Origin: an uncultured Bacteroidales bacterium
GTDB taxonomy: Bacteria > Bacteroidota > Bacteroidia > Bacteroidales > Bacteroidaceae
Reading direction: 5' to 3'
DNA length: 64,000 bases
Assembly (NCBI GenBank): GCA_902799655.1
Contig: CADCBH010000013.1
Coordinates: 32,140-96,139 of the forward strand
A model generated the notes under the pieces. The model worked only from the letters and a program-made list of their open reading frames with translations, did not search any database and was not told the DNA's origin. The stretch's first letter is position 1. Each line of letters opens with the position of its first letter. This document shows, in pieces, positions 9,060-19,388 of this stretch. The position numbers and the translations under genes are program-made.

Positions 9060-11702
9060 ATGGCAAAGGAGTTGACCCCCATGATGAAGCAGTTTTTCGA
9101 CCTCAAGGCGAAGCACCCTGAGGCCCTGTTGCTGTTTCGTTGTGGTGACTTCTACGAGACGTATTGCGAGGATGCAGTTATTGCCTCGCAGATACTGGGC
9201 ATCACGCTGACTCATCGCAATAATGGGTATAACAAGGGCGACGAGATGGCGGGCTTTCCACATCATGCCCTCGACACCTACCTGCCTAAGCTGATTCGTG
9301 CTGGCAGACGAGTGGCCATCTGTGACCAGCTGGAAGACCCTAAGCTGACGAAGAAACTCGTCAAGCGAGGTATCACGGAACTGGTGACACCTGGTGTGGC
9401 AATGAGCGATACTGTGCTCAACTACAAAGAGAACAACTTTCTTTGTGCAGTACACTTTGGCAAGGGCGCCTGTGGCGTCAGCTTCCTCGATATCTCGACA
9501 GGTGAGTTCCTGACGGGTGAGGGTACCTACGACTACGTGGAGAAGCTGATGGGTAACTTCCAGCCTAAGGAGGTGCTCTACAACAGGGAGCGTCGCCACG
9601 ACTTCGAACGCTACTTTGGCACGCGTCTCTGTACCTACGAGATGGACGATTGGGTGTTTACTGAGCAGACGGCTCATCAGAAGCTCTTCAAGCACTTTAA
9701 TGTGAGATCGCTGAAAGGCTTTGGTGTCGACCATCTGAAGAGTGGTGTGATAGCTGCTGGAGCCATCTTGCAGTATCTGGAGCAGACGCTCCACTCGCAG
9801 ATAGCCCATATCACCTCGCTGTCACGCATCGAAGAGGAACGCTATGTGCGCCTCGACAAGTTCACCATCCGCTCCTTAGAGCTCATCAGCACTATGCAGG
9901 AAGATGGTAAGTCGCTGCTCGACGTCATCGACCAAACGGTATCGCCTATGGGCAGTCGTCTGTTGCGTCGTTGGCTGGTGTTCCCCTTGAAAGAAGAAAA
10001 ACCTATCAACGAGCGCCTCGATATCGTCGACTACTTCTTCCGCGAGCCCGACTTCCGACAGATCATCGACGATAGGTTGCACGCCATTGGTGACGTAGAG
10101 CGTATCGCCTCGAAGATAGCGGTAGGGCGCGTAACGCCTCGCGAGATGGTGCAGATGAAGGTGGCACTACAGGCTATCGAACCTATCAAGGCTGCCTGTC
10201 TGAAGGCTACCAACGAGTCGTTGCGCAGGGTAGGAGAGCGCCTCTCGCTTTGTGAGGAGCTCAGAGACCGTATTGCTCGTGAGATACAGAACGACCCGCC
10301 ACAGCTGGTGCAGAAGGGTGGGGTGATTCGTGATGGCGTCAATAGCGAGCTCGACGAACTGCGCCATATCGCTTATTCTGGCAAGGATTATCTGCTGCAG
10401 ATTCAGGAGCGTGAAGCGCAGGAGACGGGTATCGCTTCGCTGAAGATAGGCTACAACAATGTCTTTGGCTATTATCTGGAAGTGCGCAATACCTATAAGG
10501 ACAAGGTGCCACAGGAGTGGGTGCGCAAGCAGACACTGGCTCAGGCTGAGCGCTATATCACACAGGAGCTGAAGGAATATGAAGAGAAGATTCTGGGTGC
10601 TGAGGACAAGATTCTCTCACTTGAACAGCGCCTCTTCAATGAACTTGTCGTCGCTGCTCAGGCGTTCATCCCACAGATACAGCAGAACGCCAATGTCATT
10701 GCCCATCTCGACTGTCTCTTGAGTGCTGCCAAGACTGCTGAGGAGCACCATTATGTGCGTCCTGTCATCGACAGCAGCGACGTTATCAATATCCGACAGG
10801 GTCGCCACCCAGTCATCGAGACACAGTTGCCTCTGGGTGAGCGCTATGTGCCCAACGATATTCTCCTCGACCAGGAGCGACAGCAAATCATTATCATCAC
10901 TGGTCCTAATATGGCTGGTAAGTCCGCTCTGCTGCGACAAACGGCACTCATCGTGCTGCTGGCCCAGATAGGTAGTTTCGTGCCAGCAGAGAGCGCCCAA
11001 ATAGGCTTGGTGGACAAGATATTCACGAGGGTAGGGGCTTCAGACAATATCTCGCTGGGCGAATCGACCTTTATGGTAGAGATGACTGAGGCTGCTAATA
11101 TATTAAATAATGTGACGCCTCGCTCCTTGGTGCTCTTCGACGAGTTAGGACGAGGCACCAGCACCTACGATGGTATCTCTATTGCGTGGGCTATCGTAGA
11201 ATATCTCCACGAGCATCCCAAGGCTCAGGCTCGAACGCTCTTTGCCACCCACTATCACGAGCTCAACGAGATGGAGAAGAACTTCGCACGCATCAAGAAC
11301 TACAATGTCAGCGTGAAGGAGGCTGATGGCAAGGTCATCTTCCTACGCAAGTTGGAGCGGGGTGGGAGTGAGCACTCCTTTGGTATCCATGTGGCAGAGA
11401 TAGCTGGTATGCCCAAGAGCATCGTCAAGCGCTCTAACGTCATCTTGAAGCAACTGGAGAGCGACCTCACAACGCCACACTCTGACCAGCGGTCAGAGAA
11501 CGCCCAAGTAGGTACAGTGGGCAAGCCTACAGCTGAAATAGCTCAAAGTCGTGAAGGCATGCAGCTCTCGTTCTTCCAGCTCGACGACCCAGTACTCTGC
11601 CAGATTCGCGATGAGATTCTAGGTCTCGACATCAACAACCTCACACCTATGGAGGCCCTCAACAAGCTCAACGACATCAAAAAAATCGTCTCAGGGAAAT
11701 GA
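9060..11702 (+). CDS. mutS: DNA mismatch repair protein MutS
   Basis: The protein has 880 residues from ATG at 9060 ([16 protein letters not shown]). The mismatch-binding motif appears at the N-terminus as [13 protein letters not shown], where the GDFYE phenylalanine and glutamate contact the mispair. The Walker A motif GPNMAGKS lies near residue 615 and the Walker B motif [12 protein letters not shown] near 693, followed by ATHYHEL. MutS recognises base mispairs and small loops and recruits MutL. Length is typical. It stands alone, and its last codons form the left arm of the terminator at 11682-11717. The upstream extension to 9006 lies inside the promoter and is rejected. Confidence 0.98.
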   Translation: MAKELTPMMKQFFDLKAKHPEALLLFRCGDFYETYCEDAVIASQILGITLTHRNNGYNKGDEMAGFPHHALDTYLPKLIRAGRRVAICDQLEDPKLTKKLVKRGITELVTPGVAMSDTVLNYKENNFLCAVHFGKGACGVSFLDISTGEFLTGEGTYDYVEKLMGNFQPKEVLYNRERRHDFERYFGTRLCTYEMDDWVFTEQTAHQKLFKHFNVRSLKGFGVDHLKSGVIAAGAILQYLEQTLHSQIAHITSLSRIEEERYVRLDKFTIRSLELISTMQEDGKSLLDVIDQTVSPMGSRLLRRWLVFPLKEEKPINERLDIVDYFFREPDFRQIIDDRLHAIGDVERIASKIAVGRVTPREMVQMKVALQAIEPIKAACLKATNESLRRVGERLSLCEELRDRIAREIQNDPPQLVQKGGVIRDGVNSELDELRHIAYSGKDYLLQIQEREAQETGIASLKIGYNNVFGYYLEVRNTYKDKVPQEWVRKQTLAQAERYITQELKEYEEKILGAEDKILSLEQRLFNELVVAAQAFIPQIQQNANVIAHLDCLLSAAKTAEEHHYVRPVIDSSDVINIRQGRHPVIETQLPLGERYVPNDILLDQERQQIIIITGPNMAGKSALLRQTALIVLLAQIGSFVPAESAQIGLVDKIFTRVGASDNISLGESTFMVEMTEAANILNNVTPRSLVLFDELGRGTSTYDGISIAWAIVEYLHEHPKAQARTLFATHYHELNEMEKNFARIKNYNVSVKEADGKVIFLRKLERGGSEHSFGIHVAEIAGMPKSIVKRSNVILKQLESDLTTPHSDQRSENAQVGTVGKPTAEIAQSREGMQLSFFQLDDPVLCQIRDEILGLDINNLTPMEALNKLNDIKKIVSGK

Positions 11703-11717
11703 GACGATTTTCTTTTT
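11682..11717 (+). terminator. Rho-independent terminator of mutS, partly inside the gene
   Basis: The stem AAAATCGTCTCA (11682-11693) pairs with TGAGACGATTTT (11700-11711) around a GGGAAA loop and is followed by CTTTTT. The left arm is coding sequence and the stop codon TGA (11700-11702) starts the right arm. Confidence 0.85.
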
Positions 11718-11723
11718 AAGGTC

Positions 11724-11819
11724 GATGCTTCGTTATTTCGATGCTTCGTTATTTCGATGCTTCGTTATTTCGATGCTTCGTTATTTCGATGCTTCGTTAT
11801 TTCGATGCTTCGTTATTTC
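11724..11819. repeat. Perfect 16-base tandem repeat, six copies
   Basis: GATGCTTCGTTATTTC is repeated six times without a mismatch (11724, 11740, 11756, 11772, 11788, 11804). It lies between the mutS terminator and lgt. The last copy contains the lgt stop codon (11813-11815, minus strand). The unit length is not a multiple of three, and every copy carries the same TAA on the minus strand. Confidence 0.97.
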
Positions 11820-12604
11820 GCAGCTCCGATGACGATAAAGGGAGTAGAGAGTATTTGTCCCATATCGAGTGGGAGAGAGGCTTCGAAGGCTTCCTGTATC
11901 TCTTTGGTGTACTCAATGAAGAAACGGAAGGTGAAGATATAGAACAGGCAGAAGCCAAAATACCAGCCCGTGCCTATCTTCTCAGGCATACGCTTATGCA
12001 GAAACCACAACAAGCCAAACAGGATGGCATAGGCGATAGCCTCATACAACTGACCAGGATGACGAGGCATCTGATCAACACGTTCGAAGATAAACGCCCA
12101 GGGCACATCAGTTATCTTGCCAATAATCTCTGAGTTCATCAGGTTGCCCAAACGGATAAAGCATGCCGTGATGCCTGTAGCGATGGCGATATTGTCCAAT
12201 ACGCGCCAAATGCTGAGTTTGGTATTCCTGACATACAACCAAAGGGCTATCATGAGTCCTAAGGTACCTCCATGCGACGCCAACCCCTCATAACCTGTAA
12301 ACTTCCATCCGCCATCAGCTAGAAAATGGATAGGTAGCAGCATCTCTACGAAGCCTTTTACTGATGTCAGATAGTAGTCGGGCTGATAGAAGAGACAATG
12401 TCCCAGACGGGCACCTATGAGGATACCAATGAAGCAATAGAAGAACAAGGGGTCGAAGAGCTCGTCCTTGATCTTCTGCTCCTTATACAAGCGCTTGACC
12501 ACCAGATAGGCCAGTGCCAGTCCGATTAGCCAGCATAGTGAATACCAGCGGAAGGGACCAATGCTGAGGCTGGGGTTCCAGACGATGTAGCTTAGCTCGT
12601 TCAT
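11813..12604 (-). CDS. lgt: Prolipoprotein diacylglyceryl transferase
   Basis: The protein has 263 residues and about seven membrane segments. It transfers diacylglycerol from phosphatidylglycerol to the lipobox cysteine of prolipoproteins in the inner membrane. Family motifs seen are [15 protein letters not shown] near residue 15, [15 protein letters not shown] near 80 with the essential histidine, and [16 protein letters not shown] with the conserved arginine and asparagine. [10 protein letters not shown] follows. The ATG overlaps the ychF stop by 4 bases (ATGA), so the two are translationally coupled. The stop lies in the last copy of the 16-base tandem repeat, so the C-terminus may have been remodelled by it. 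Confidence 0.95.
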   Translation of the reverse strand: MNELSYIVWNPSLSIGPFRWYSLCWLIGLALAYLVVKRLYKEQKIKDELFDPLFFYCFIGILIGARLGHCLFYQPDYYLTSVKGFVEMLLPIHFLADGGWKFTGYEGLASHGGTLGLMIALWLYVRNTKLSIWRVLDNIAIATGITACFIRLGNLMNSEIIGKITDVPWAFIFERVDQMPRHPGQLYEAIAYAILFGLLWFLHKRMPEKIGTGWYFGFCLFYIFTFRFFIEYTKEIQEAFEASLPLDMGQILSTPFIVIGAAK

Positions 12605-13701
12605 ACATTAAATCTAAAATGCATAATGTCGCCATCCTGCACGACATACTCTTTTCCTTCAATACCCATCTTGCCTGCCTCGCGGACAGCAGCCTCTGAG
12701 CCATATTGGATATAATCATCGTACTTGATAACCTCAGCGCGGATAAAGCCCTTCTCGAAGTCGGTATGGATGACGCCAGCACACTGGGGAGCCTTCCAAC
12801 CTTTTTTATACGTCCAAGCCTTCACTTCCATCTCACCAGCAGTGATGAAGGTTTCAAGGTTCAGGAGGGCGTACGCTTTCTTGATGAGGCGATTGACGCC
12901 ACTCTCCTCCAAGCCCAGTTCCTCTAAGAAGAGTTGCTTGTCTTCGTAACTCTCCAGTTCTGCGATATCCTCTTCTGTCTTGGCAGCGATAATCATGGCT
13001 TCAGCACCTTCTTCCTTAGCCAGTGCCTCTACCTTCTTGGTGAAGTCGTTACCACTCTTGGCATCTGCCTCACCTACATTGCAGACATACAGTACAGGTT
13101 TGGCTGTCAGCAGGAAGAGATTCTTGGCACAGTCCTGTTCGTCCTTGCTCTCAAACTCGACGATACGGGCGTTCTTGCCTTGTTCCAAAACCTCCTTGTA
13201 GGCTTTGAGCACAGTAACCTCTATCTTGGCATCCTTGTTGCCAGCAGCTGCTGCCTTCTCCGTCTTTGCCAAGCGACTCTCGATAGTTTCCAAGTCCTTG
13301 AGTTGCAGCTCGGTATCGATAATCTCCTTATCACGGATGGGGTCGATGGTACCATCGACGTGGGTGATGTTTTCATCCTCGAAACAGCGCAGCACGTGGA
13401 TGATGGCGTCCGTCTCACGGATGTTGCCCAGGAACTTATTACCCAAGCCCTCACCCTTGGAGGCGCCTTTTACAAGTCCTGCAATATCTACGATTTCGCA
13501 GGTAGCAGGAACGATGCGACCAGGATGTACCAGTTCTGCTAGTTTGGTGAGTCGTTCGTCAGGTACGGTAATAACACCCACATTGGGCTCTATCGTACAG
13601 AAGGGGAAATTGGCTGCCTGTGCCTTTGCACTCGACAGACAGTTGAATAGGGTGGACTTGCCCACGTTAGGCAATCCTACAATACCACATTTTAATGACA
13701 T
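12601..13701 (-). CDS. ychF: YchF/OLA1-type ATPase of the Obg family
   Basis: The protein has 366 residues. The G1 loop is GLPNVGKST near residue 8, followed by the switch region FCTIEPNVG and [21 protein letters not shown] coiled region follows, and the C-terminal TGS domain ends with [15 protein letters not shown]. YchF binds ATP in preference to GTP, associates with ribosomes and affects stress responses. Length and domains are normal. It precedes lgt with a 4-base overlap and follows fprA by 30 bases, so it is part of pfkB-fprA-ychF-lgt. Confidence 0.97.
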   Translation of the reverse strand: MSLKCGIVGLPNVGKSTLFNCLSSAKAQAANFPFCTIEPNVGVITVPDERLTKLAELVHPGRIVPATCEIVDIAGLVKGASKGEGLGNKFLGNIRETDAIIHVLRCFEDENITHVDGTIDPIRDKEIIDTELQLKDLETIESRLAKTEKAAAAGNKDAKIEVTVLKAYKEVLEQGKNARIVEFESKDEQDCAKNLFLLTAKPVLYVCNVGEADAKSGNDFTKKVEALAKEEGAEAMIIAAKTEEDIAELESYEDKQLFLEELGLEESGVNRLIKKAYALLNLETFITAGEMEVKAWTYKKGWKAPQCAGVIHTDFEKGFIRAEVIKYDDYIQYGSEAAVREAGKMGIEGKEYVVQDGDIMHFRFNV

Positions 13702-13731
13702 TTCTTTCTCTTAATACTTAACTCTTAATTC

Positions 13732-14910
13732 TTAACTCAACAGCTTCTCTGCCATCGCACGACCCAGTGCCTCACACTGTGCCTTGGTCTCTGGTGTCAG
13801 ACTCTGTTTGATTTCTACAGGTTCGCCTACAGGCTCATAGTGAAGTTTCTCCTCATTCCAACGGGCAATCTCGCTGACAGCCTTCGAGGCCCAGCCATAG
13901 CTACCAAACCAACCCAGCAGGTGATTCTTGATGTCCTTGCCAGCTAACTCAGAGAGCAGCACATCCATCTCATGATACAGAGCGGTGTTGTAGGTAGGAG
14001 CACCAACGATGAGGCCCTTATAGCGGAACACATCACGGATGATATACGAGTGGTGGGTCTTTGATACGTTATAGACCACGATATTCTTCACACCAGCCTC
14101 TGAAGCAGCACGGGCAATCACCTCAGCAGCACGTTCTGTATTGCCATACATGGTGCCATAGCAGATAACCAGACCTGGTTCTGTCTCGTACTTCGACAAA
14201 CGGTCGTAAATGGCGATGACCTTTTGGATATGTTCATGCCATACAGGTCCATGGGTAGCACAAATGTAGTCGAGCTTCACGTCTGCCAGTTTCTTCAAGG
14301 CGTTTTGAACGGGAGTACCATACTTGCCTACGATGTTGGAATAGTAACGTTCCATCTCCAACCAGAAGCTGTCGCAATTGATCTGGGCGTCGATGATGCC
14401 ACCATTCAGTGCACCAAAGCAGCCAAAGGCATCACCACTGAAGAGCGTCGTGCCACAAAGCGTCACCATCGTCTCAGGCCAGTGTACCATAGGCGTCAGC
14501 ACGAAGTTGAGCGTCTGTTTGCCAAGCGCGAGGCTGTCGCCATTCTTCACTTCCAACGTACCTTCAGTGATGCCATAGAAGCCCTCCATCATCTGGAAGG
14601 TTTTCTTATTGCCTATAATCTGGATATTGGGATAGTATTTCTTGATGAGGGCGATGGAACCGCTATGGTCGGGCTCCATGTGGTTGATGACGAGGTAGTC
14701 AACAGGACGATCGCCAATGACCTCCTGGATATGTTCGATATACTGGGTGAAGAAGTCCACCTCAACCGTATCGATGAGACAAACCTTCTCGTCATCGATA
14801 AGATAAGAGTTGTAACTCACGCCATAGGGGAGGGGCCATAAGCCTTCGAAAAGCGACTTATTACGGTCGTTGACACCAACATAGTAGATGTTTTCAGTAA
14901 TCTTCTGCAT
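13732..14910 (-). CDS. FprA-family A-type flavoprotein (flavo-diiron protein)
   Basis: The protein has 392 residues. Residues 1-245 are a metallo-beta-lactamase-like domain with the diiron motif H77-x-E79-x-D81 in NHMEPDHSG, then a downstream HWPE and a SGDAFG aspartate. Residues 250-392 are a flavodoxin domain beginning LVICYGTMYGNTERAAE, which forms the FMN phosphate loop. Such enzymes reduce oxygen to water or nitric oxide to nitrous oxide in anaerobes, using rubredoxin or a similar donor. No rubredoxin domain is attached. The gene starts 5 bases after pfkB. In this strict anaerobe an oxygen-protection role is likely, but NO against O2 preference cannot be read here. Confidence 0.93.
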   Translation of the reverse strand: MQKITENIYYVGVNDRNKSLFEGLWPLPYGVSYNSYLIDDEKVCLIDTVEVDFFTQYIEHIQEVIGDRPVDYLVINHMEPDHSGSIALIKKYYPNIQIIGNKKTFQMMEGFYGITEGTLEVKNGDSLALGKQTLNFVLTPMVHWPETMVTLCGTTLFSGDAFGCFGALNGGIIDAQINCDSFWLEMERYYSNIVGKYGTPVQNALKKLADVKLDYICATHGPVWHEHIQKVIAIYDRLSKYETEPGLVICYGTMYGNTERAAEVIARAASEAGVKNIVVYNVSKTHHSYIIRDVFRYKGLIVGAPTYNTALYHEMDVLLSELAGKDIKNHLLGWFGSYGWASKAVSEIARWNEEKLHYEPVGEPVEIKQSLTPETKAQCEALGRAMAEKLLS

Positions 14911-14915
14911 AGTAC

Positions 14916-15872
14916 TTATTCTTGTATGAGTGATAATTCTAATTCCTTTTTACGCTCAGCACCAAACTCGGGCGATACGTAGTTGTAGAGGCTACGGCAG
15001 GCTTCGGCAGAGAACTGCTGACCAGAGGCGATGAGCTTGTCCCATTGTTCTTCCGTCAGTCCGTTCTCAAAGTCGCTGCGTGTAATGTTGTTCGTCAGCA
15101 GGCCAAAGAGGAAGCCAGCATTGAAATTGTCGCCAGCACCAATCGTGCTGACCGTTTCGCGGTTCTCGATGGGATACTGCTTGTGAAAACCGCCTTCAGC
15201 AAAGAGATCGATGGGTTCGCCACCATGTGTCACGATAAACTTCTTGGTATAGAAGGAAATTTCGGAACGATAGACTTTCTCCGCATTGTTCTTCTTGAAA
15301 AGGATCTCAAAGTCTTCGATAGAACCACGCACGATATCTGCCAGCTCGAAGTTTTCCAGCAGGTTGGGTGTGATCTTCATCACCTCATGCTGGTGCGAGG
15401 CCCTGAAGTTGACATCGTAGTAGAGGATGGCACCATGCTCGTGGGCATATTCTAGAAACTCCTTCACTTGTGGACGGATGACCTGATTCAGCGCATAGTA
15501 GGAGCCGAAAAGAACCAGATCGTCGGGCTGGATGTCGGGATAGGTGAAGTCGAGGCGATCGTGGGGATGGTCTTTATAGAAGATATACTCCGCATCGTTC
15601 TGGTCGTTAAGGAATGCCAGCGAGAGTGGTGACTTGGAGTCAGGATAGACATTGACACTATCCGACTTGCAACCATTGTCGCGCAGGAATTTGATGATGT
15701 TATGGCCAACACGGTCATTGCCTGTCTCACTGATGAATCCTGCTTCTACACCACAACGTCCCAAGGAGATAATAGCATTAAAAGTAGAGCCTCCTGGTAT
15801 AGCGCTGATAGGTTGGTCATTACGGAAGATGATATCCAGTACTGTCTCTCCGATTCCAATTACTTTTCGCAT
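14916..15872 (-). CDS. PfkB-family carbohydrate kinase (fructokinase-like)
   Basis: The protein has 318 residues from ATG at 15872 (MRKVIGIGETVLDIIF). The longer frame would begin in the promoter. The N-terminal PfkB signature is PGGSTFNAIISLGRCG near residue 30. The C-terminal signature STIGAGDNFNAGFLFGLL near 255 carries the catalytic aspartate of the GAGD anion hole. Family members phosphorylate fructose, ribose, 2-keto-3-deoxygluconate or nucleosides. The sequence resembles the Bacteroidota group usually called fructokinase, but the sugar is not certain. A TACCTTTG box at 15892-15899 on the minus strand would start the pfkB-fprA-ychF-lgt operon. Confidence 0.87.
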   Translation of the reverse strand: MRKVIGIGETVLDIIFRNDQPISAIPGGSTFNAIISLGRCGVEAGFISETGNDRVGHNIIKFLRDNGCKSDSVNVYPDSKSPLSLAFLNDQNDAEYIFYKDHPHDRLDFTYPDIQPDDLVLFGSYYALNQVIRPQVKEFLEYAHEHGAILYYDVNFRASHQHEVMKITPNLLENFELADIVRGSIEDFEILFKKNNAEKVYRSEISFYTKKFIVTHGGEPIDLFAEGGFHKQYPIENRETVSTIGAGDNFNAGFLFGLLTNNITRSDFENGLTEEQWDKLIASGQQFSAEACRSLYNYVSPEFGAERKKELELSLIQE

Positions 15873-15891
15873 ATGCTTCGCTTTTTGCTTG

Positions 15892-15951
15892 CAAAGGTAC
15901 AAATTAATTGAGAATTATGAATTACGAATTACGAATTATTTTGTACTTTTG
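15892..15951. promoter_or_regulatory. Divergent promoter region between pfkB and the M16 peptidase
   Basis: The minus-strand -7 box TACCTTTG lies at 15892-15899 and the plus-strand box TACTTTTG at 15944-15951. Between them is a heptad repeat of AATTAYG (15913-15940, four units). Confidence 0.6.
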
Positions 15952-15959
15952 CAGCCGAA

Positions 15960-17133
15960 ATGACAAAATACAATACAACAACACTGCCCAACGGGCTTCG
16001 TATCATCCATCTGCCCTCCTCATCACAGGTGGTCTATTGTGGTATCGGCATCAATGCTGGAGCGCGTCAGGAGGCTGCTGGCGAAGAGGGATTGGCTCAT
16101 TTCTGCGAGCACACCACTTTCAAGGGAACTCAGCGTCGTTCTGCCTTGCAGATTCTCAATGCGCTGGAGAGTGTGGGTGGCGACCTCAATGCCTTTACCA
16201 ATAAGGAAGATACTGTTTTCTATGCTGCCATTCTGAAGGATCATGTATCCTGAAGACGAGATTCGTCATGAGGTGGATGTCATCTGCGACGAGATTGAGA
16301 GTTATAACGACTCACCGGCAGAGCTCATCTATGATGAGTTCGAGAACCTCATCTTTAATGGCCATCCGCTAGGACATAACATATTAGGAACACGTGAACA
16401 GGTTTTGGCTTTCACCAGTGGTGATGCCCAACGCTTTACACGTCGCTACTATCGTCCTGATAATGCGATATTCTTTGCCTATGGTGATTTAGATTTTGGA
16501 CGCTTGGTAAGAATGCTCGAACAGCATCTTGATCCTATTGTCAATAGCGAGATGATTCTGCAGTCTGAGACAACACTGTCACCTTCAGTCGCTGCGCCTT
16601 TATCACATGCCACCCATCATCAGGCTCATGTGATGTTGGGCAGTCGTGCCTACAGCTATACCGACGAGCGTCGCATGCCGCTCTACCTGCTGAACAACAT
16701 TCTGGGTGGTCCGGGTATGAATGCCCGCCTGAACCTCTCGTTACGCGAGAGAAACGGCTTGGTATATACCGTAGAGAGTTCGATGGCCAGCTATAGCGAT
16801 ACGGGTTGTTGGTCGGTCTATTTCGGTTGCGACCATCATGACGTGAAACGCTGTCTGCGATTGGTACATCGTGAGTTGGACAAGGTGATGCAGCATCCTC
16901 TCACGGAGCGCCAGCTGACAGCTGCCAAGCGCCAGCTGAAAGGTCAGATAGCCATCGCCTGCGACAATCGTGAACAGTTTGCCCTCGACTTTGCCAAGCA
17001 TTTCCTCCATAATGGCAGTGAGCGCGACATCGACGAGATGCTGCAGCGTATCGATGCCATCACGTCCCAGCAGTTGCAGGATATTGCCCAGGACCTGTTT
17101 GCCCCCAATCGTCTCCAACTGCTGACCTTATAA
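15960..17133 (+). pseudogene. M16-family zinc peptidase, broken by a frameshifting deletion
   Basis: The first frame (15960-16253) encodes the N-terminus with the inverted zinc motif HFCEH (HxxEH) and FTNKEDTVFYAAILKDHVS, then stops. The second frame (from about 16243 to 17133) resumes in the +1 frame at YPEDEIRHEVDVICDEIESYNDSPAELIYDE, which carries the downstream zinc glutamate, and runs to a normal C-terminus. Homologues have about 15 residues (an ARAVDLLxDIVFHS-like helix) between the two parts, and these are absent here. A deletion of 3k+2 bases, near 47, explains both the loss and the shift. M16 enzymes act on small peptides and usually need all three ligands on one chain. Without correction this gene is inactive. 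Real deletion and assembly error cannot be told apart here. Confidence 0.88.
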
Positions 17134-17179
17134 AAAAACGGCATCGCGATAAGGACCCGTTGTCCTCTACCGCGACGCC
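17132..17179 (-). terminator. Terminator of the xylan operon
   Basis: On the minus strand an imperfect stem GGCGTCGCG/CGCGATGCC (17171-17179 with 17140-17148) encloses a second small stem (AGGAC/GGTCCT) and is followed by a run of seven T (17132-17138). It abuts the stop of the M16 remnant. Confidence 0.7.
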
Positions 17180-17211
17180 TCTGATAATAAGTGTTAGTTA
17201 GTTGTTATTGT

Positions 17212-18258
17212 TTACTCATTGATCACCTTTTTGATGGTGCCGTCCTCGTTGTAGAAGAGGCGCTGCACCTTTAGTGAGCGTAGATGAGTGATGTCGTTGC
17301 TGGGTACACAGTCGTGATAGCACAGATACCACTGGCCCTTGAACTCTACAATGCTGTGGTGCGTTGTCCAACCTACGACGGGATCGAGGATGACACCCTG
17401 ATAGGTGAAGGGGCCATAGGGATTGTCGCCGATGGCGTAGCACAGGAAGTGGCTGTCACCAGTAGAGTAGGAGAAATAGTACTTTCCATTATACTTGTGC
17501 ATCCATGAAGCCTCGAAGAAGCGGTGGGGATCACCTGCCTTCAGGGGTTGACCGTCCTTGTCGAGGATAATAACCTCGCGTGGAGCCTCGGCAAACTGAA
17601 GGACATCGTCGCTCAGACGTACCACACAGCTGGGCAGTGCGGGCGCATCAGCATGGGCAAAGAGCTGTGTCTTCTTGTCGGGAGCAGGTCCCAGATCTAC
17701 CGAACCCGTAGCTTCGATGGGGTTGATCTTCTCATTAGGCTTCTCGCTCTTGATGTGCTGGATGGGACGATACCACTGCAGCTGACCACCCCACAGACCA
17801 CCGAAGTAGATATAGATCTGACCATCGTCATCCTTGAAGACACAAGGGTCGATAGAGAATGAACCGCGCATGGGTTGCTCCTGGGGAATGAACGGACCCT
17901 CGGGCTTGTCGGCAATAGCCACACCAAGATGGAAGACGCCGTTGTAGTCCTTAGCCGAGAAAATCAGATAGTACTTGCCGTCTTTCTCAACAACGTCGTT
18001 GTCCCACATCTGTTTCTCTGCCCAGGGCACATCTTTCACGTCGAGGATGACACCATGATCGGTAGCCTCGCCGTTCTCCACATCGTCAAACGAGAGTACG
18101 TGATAGTCCTTCATCTGGAAGTGGCCACCATCATCGTCGAAAGCAGCTCCTGCCTCCCAGTCGTGGCTGGGATAGATGTAGAGCTTGCCATTAAACACAT
18201 TGGCTGAGGGGTCAGCCATATAGTCACTGGGGAATAGATAACGTGGTAATTTTGCCAT
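17212..18258 (-). CDS. GH43 beta-xylosidase / arabinofuranosidase, cytoplasmic
   Basis: The 348-residue protein has no signal peptide, so it is probably cytoplasmic. The five-bladed propeller family GH43 is recognised from MADPSANVF (general base Asp16), WDNDVVEKDGKYYLIFSAKD, SIDPCVFKDDDGQIYIYFGG (pKa-modulating Asp) and FFEASWMHKYNGKYYFSYS (acid Glu). GH43 enzymes of this form release xylose or arabinose from short oligosaccharides. It is the last gene of symporter-GH10-GH43, 8 bases after the xylanase stop, which fits hydrolysis of imported xylo-oligosaccharides. The layout resembles xynD-xynA-xynB of Prevotella bryantii as I recall it, where the GH43 partner is XynB. Confidence 0.9.
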   Translation of the reverse strand: MAKLPRYLFPSDYMADPSANVFNGKLYIYPSHDWEAGAAFDDDGGHFQMKDYHVLSFDDVENGEATDHGVILDVKDVPWAEKQMWDNDVVEKDGKYYLIFSAKDYNGVFHLGVAIADKPEGPFIPQEQPMRGSFSIDPCVFKDDDGQIYIYFGGLWGGQLQWYRPIQHIKSEKPNEKINPIEATGSVDLGPAPDKKTQLFAHADAPALPSCVVRLSDDVLQFAEAPREVIILDKDGQPLKAGDPHRFFEASWMHKYNGKYYFSYSTGDSHFLCYAIGDNPYGPFTYQGVILDPVVGWTTHHSIVEFKGQWYLCYHDCVPSNDITHLRSLKVQRLFYNEDGTIKKVINE

Positions 18259-18266
18259 AATAGTAC

Positions 18267-19367
18267 TTATTTGAATAGTTTGATAATGTCGTTAACAACA
18301 GGTTTGGCCTGATACTGGCGGTCGAAGAGCAGGGCATAATTGGTACGTCCCTTGATAGGCCAGCCGTTGAGCCATGAGTTTTCGTCGCAGACACCCCACA
18401 AGGTGACACGGCCAATCTGCTCGCGGTGCTTGTAGTAGATCTTGAACAAGTCTAGCCAACGCTTGTTAAGCTCTTTCTGCTTGTCGGCAGGAAGTCCGGC
18501 AGTATAGGGATTGTACTTCTGCTGCAGTTCGAAGTTCTGGGCGATATCTGCACCGCCAAAGCCCTGTGGGTTGGGCAGCACATTGATGTCTAGCTCCGTG
18601 ATCATCACCTTCACGCCGCAGGCAGCAAAGGCATCGATGCTCTTCTCGTATTCGTTCAGATCGGGATAGTCCAGACCATTGTGGCTCTGCATACCTACAC
18701 CATCGATGCGCAATCCCTTGGCCTTCAGGTTCTTTACCAGACGGCATACGGCTTCACGCTTCTTGGCACCCGACATGGAGTAGTCATTGTAGTAGAGCTC
18801 CGCATCGGGGTCGGCCTCATGAGCGGCACGGAAGGCTATCTCGATGAACTCTTCACCTAATAGGTTATAGTACTTCGATTTACGGAACGAGCCGTCATCC
18901 TCGATGGCTTCGTTGACAACATCCCATCCAAAGACCTGGCCCTTGAAGTGACCTACTACGGTCTTGATATGTTTGATCAGACGCTCTTTCAAGACCTCCT
19001 TGGATACCGGACTAGCGGCATAGCCATTGGTAAACCACCAGTCGGGGGCCTGTGAATGCCATACCAGACAGTGGCCGTTTACCTTCAGTCCCAACTGCTT
19101 GGAATAGGCGACGAACTTGTCGGCAACACGGAAGTCGAAGATGCCTTCAGCAGGTGCCAGGACTTCTGGTTTCATACAGTTTTCTGCTACTGCGCAGTTG
19201 AAATGCTTGCTGAGAACGGCATCGGCCTGAGGCACCTGTCCGTCGCTCTGCCATTGGTTGACGGCAGCACCCATCAGGAAGTACTTGCCAACGGCGTCTT
19301 TAAGGCCCTGTGCTGATACGCTGCTCAGCGCGGCAATGGCTATAGCGGATAGGAGGAGTCTTTTCAT
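18267..19367 (-). CDS. GH10 endo-1,4-beta-xylanase, exported
   Basis: The 366-residue protein has a signal peptide (MKRLLLSAIAIAALSSVSAQ) and a single GH10 barrel. The acid/base is Glu153 in WDVVNEAI and the nucleophile Glu258 in ITELDIN. The sugar-site strings HCLVWHSQAPDW and GVCDENSWLNGWP are intact. It cuts internal beta-1,4 bonds of xylan in the periplasm or outside the cell. No carbohydrate-binding module or C-terminal sorting domain is attached. It lies 21 bases behind the symporter and 8 before GH43. The pair corresponds to XynA/XynB of P. bryantii in arrangement. Confidence 0.95.
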   Translation of the reverse strand: MKRLLLSAIAIAALSSVSAQGLKDAVGKYFLMGAAVNQWQSDGQVPQADAVLSKHFNCAVAENCMKPEVLAPAEGIFDFRVADKFVAYSKQLGLKVNGHCLVWHSQAPDWWFTNGYAASPVSKEVLKERLIKHIKTVVGHFKGQVFGWDVVNEAIEDDGSFRKSKYYNLLGEEFIEIAFRAAHEADPDAELYYNDYSMSGAKKREAVCRLVKNLKAKGLRIDGVGMQSHNGLDYPDLNEYEKSIDAFAACGVKVMITELDINVLPNPQGFGGADIAQNFELQQKYNPYTAGLPADKQKELNKRWLDLFKIYYKHREQIGRVTLWGVCDENSWLNGWPIKGRTNYALLFDRQYQAKPVVNDIIKLFK

Positions 19368-19388
19368 GCGTTAGTATTTGTTGTTGGT

